A stretch of DNA of 64,000 nucleotides from Pinus tabuliformis (taxonomy: Eukaryota > Streptophyta > Pinopsida > Pinales > Pinaceae): the NCBI GenBank assembly GCA_031772625.1, contig CM062804.1, positions 1,018,324,514-1,018,388,513 of the forward strand. The letters run 5' to 3'. Below, one piece after another: positions 63,980 to 64,000 of this stretch. The translations under genes and the position numbers were made by a program. The notes under the pieces are model-generated. The model worked only from the letters and a program-made list of their open reading frames with translations. It was not told the origin of the DNA and did no database searches. Each line of letters starts with the position of its first letter. Position 1 is the stretch's first letter.

Positions 63980-64000
63980 TGTAGGTTTTAACACGTACAT
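63980..64000 (-). repeat. End of Copia-2 5' LTR, cut by the window edge
   Basis: Minus strand ends AAAACCTACA beside the primer-binding site; the rest lies outside the window. Confidence 0.7.

Larger units (their letters stand above)
51564..64000 (-). mobile_element. Copia-2: Ty1/Copia element, 5' LTR running off the window, split by Gypsy-5
   Basis: Minus-strand order: 5' LTR end (63980 onward), primer-binding site, gag, zinc knuckle and protease, integrase, RT, RNase H, purine tract, 3' LTR (59875 down to 59709, then continuing at 51742-51564 beyond Gypsy-5). The integrase-before-RT order proves Copia. It looks like the Tork-type plant Copia. About five breaks; otherwise full set of parts. 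Confidence 0.85.

Noticed and set aside
1-64000. Host genes, tRNA and rRNA genes
   Set aside because: Every longer frame traced to a transposon or to low-complexity sequence; I saw no tRNA cloverleaf or rRNA block. Single small exons could still be missed by eye.

Overview
The window looks like intergenic DNA from a seed plant with a very large, repeat-filled genome. I favour a gymnosperm, probably a conifer (inference). Reasons: stacked Ty3/Gypsy elements of the Tat/Ogre/Athila type, Copia elements, a LINE, AT-rich dispersed repeats, and a small hammerhead-ribozyme insertion of the kind carried by Penelope-like elements, which are known in conifers. I found no convincing host protein gene, tRNA, rRNA or CRISPR array. 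Nearly everything that can be explained is transposon fossil.

Layout. 1-4480: AT-rich repeat copies with TG and TA microsatellites, holding a decayed LINE (about 850-3722, + strand, ORF1 plus endonuclease/reverse transcriptase) and a 201-bp insertion (3932-4132) that carries two hammerhead-like motifs in inverted orientation between 12-bp target-site duplications. 5347-8875: a short-LTR Copia fossil with gag and protease parts only. 8876-14003: mostly unassigned, with a 57-bp minisatellite (10811-11176) and a 172-bp foldback element (11915-12086).

14004-41750: a Gypsy fossil on the minus strand (outer Gypsy). Its 3' LTR is about 5.7 kb and holds a broken ORF, and its RNase H-like extra domain lies between protease and reverse transcriptase. 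Its RT is interrupted by a younger 15-kb Gypsy (22335-37333, minus strand, nested Gypsy) with two 1053-bp LTRs, a 1201-codon gag-protease frame, pol, an extra archaeal-type RNase H after integrase, and an antisense ORF before the 3' LTR.

41751-51563: part of a fourth Gypsy (minus strand), itself split by a gag-only LTR element (43282-48954, + strand, target duplication gttac). 51564-64000: a Copia element (minus strand) whose 3' LTR is split by a fifth Gypsy (51743-59703, target duplication aggtc). The fifth Gypsy shares LTRs, leader and 3' non-coding region with the nested 15-kb Gypsy but has a different, shorter coding module with no RT or integrase, so it looks like a non-autonomous partner.

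The parts most worth a second look are the hammerhead pair, the hairpin arrays in the 3' regions of the two related Gypsy elements, the coding-module swap between them, the antisense ORF, and the two positions of the extra RNase H. Divergence figures are counts by eye, not computed alignments.
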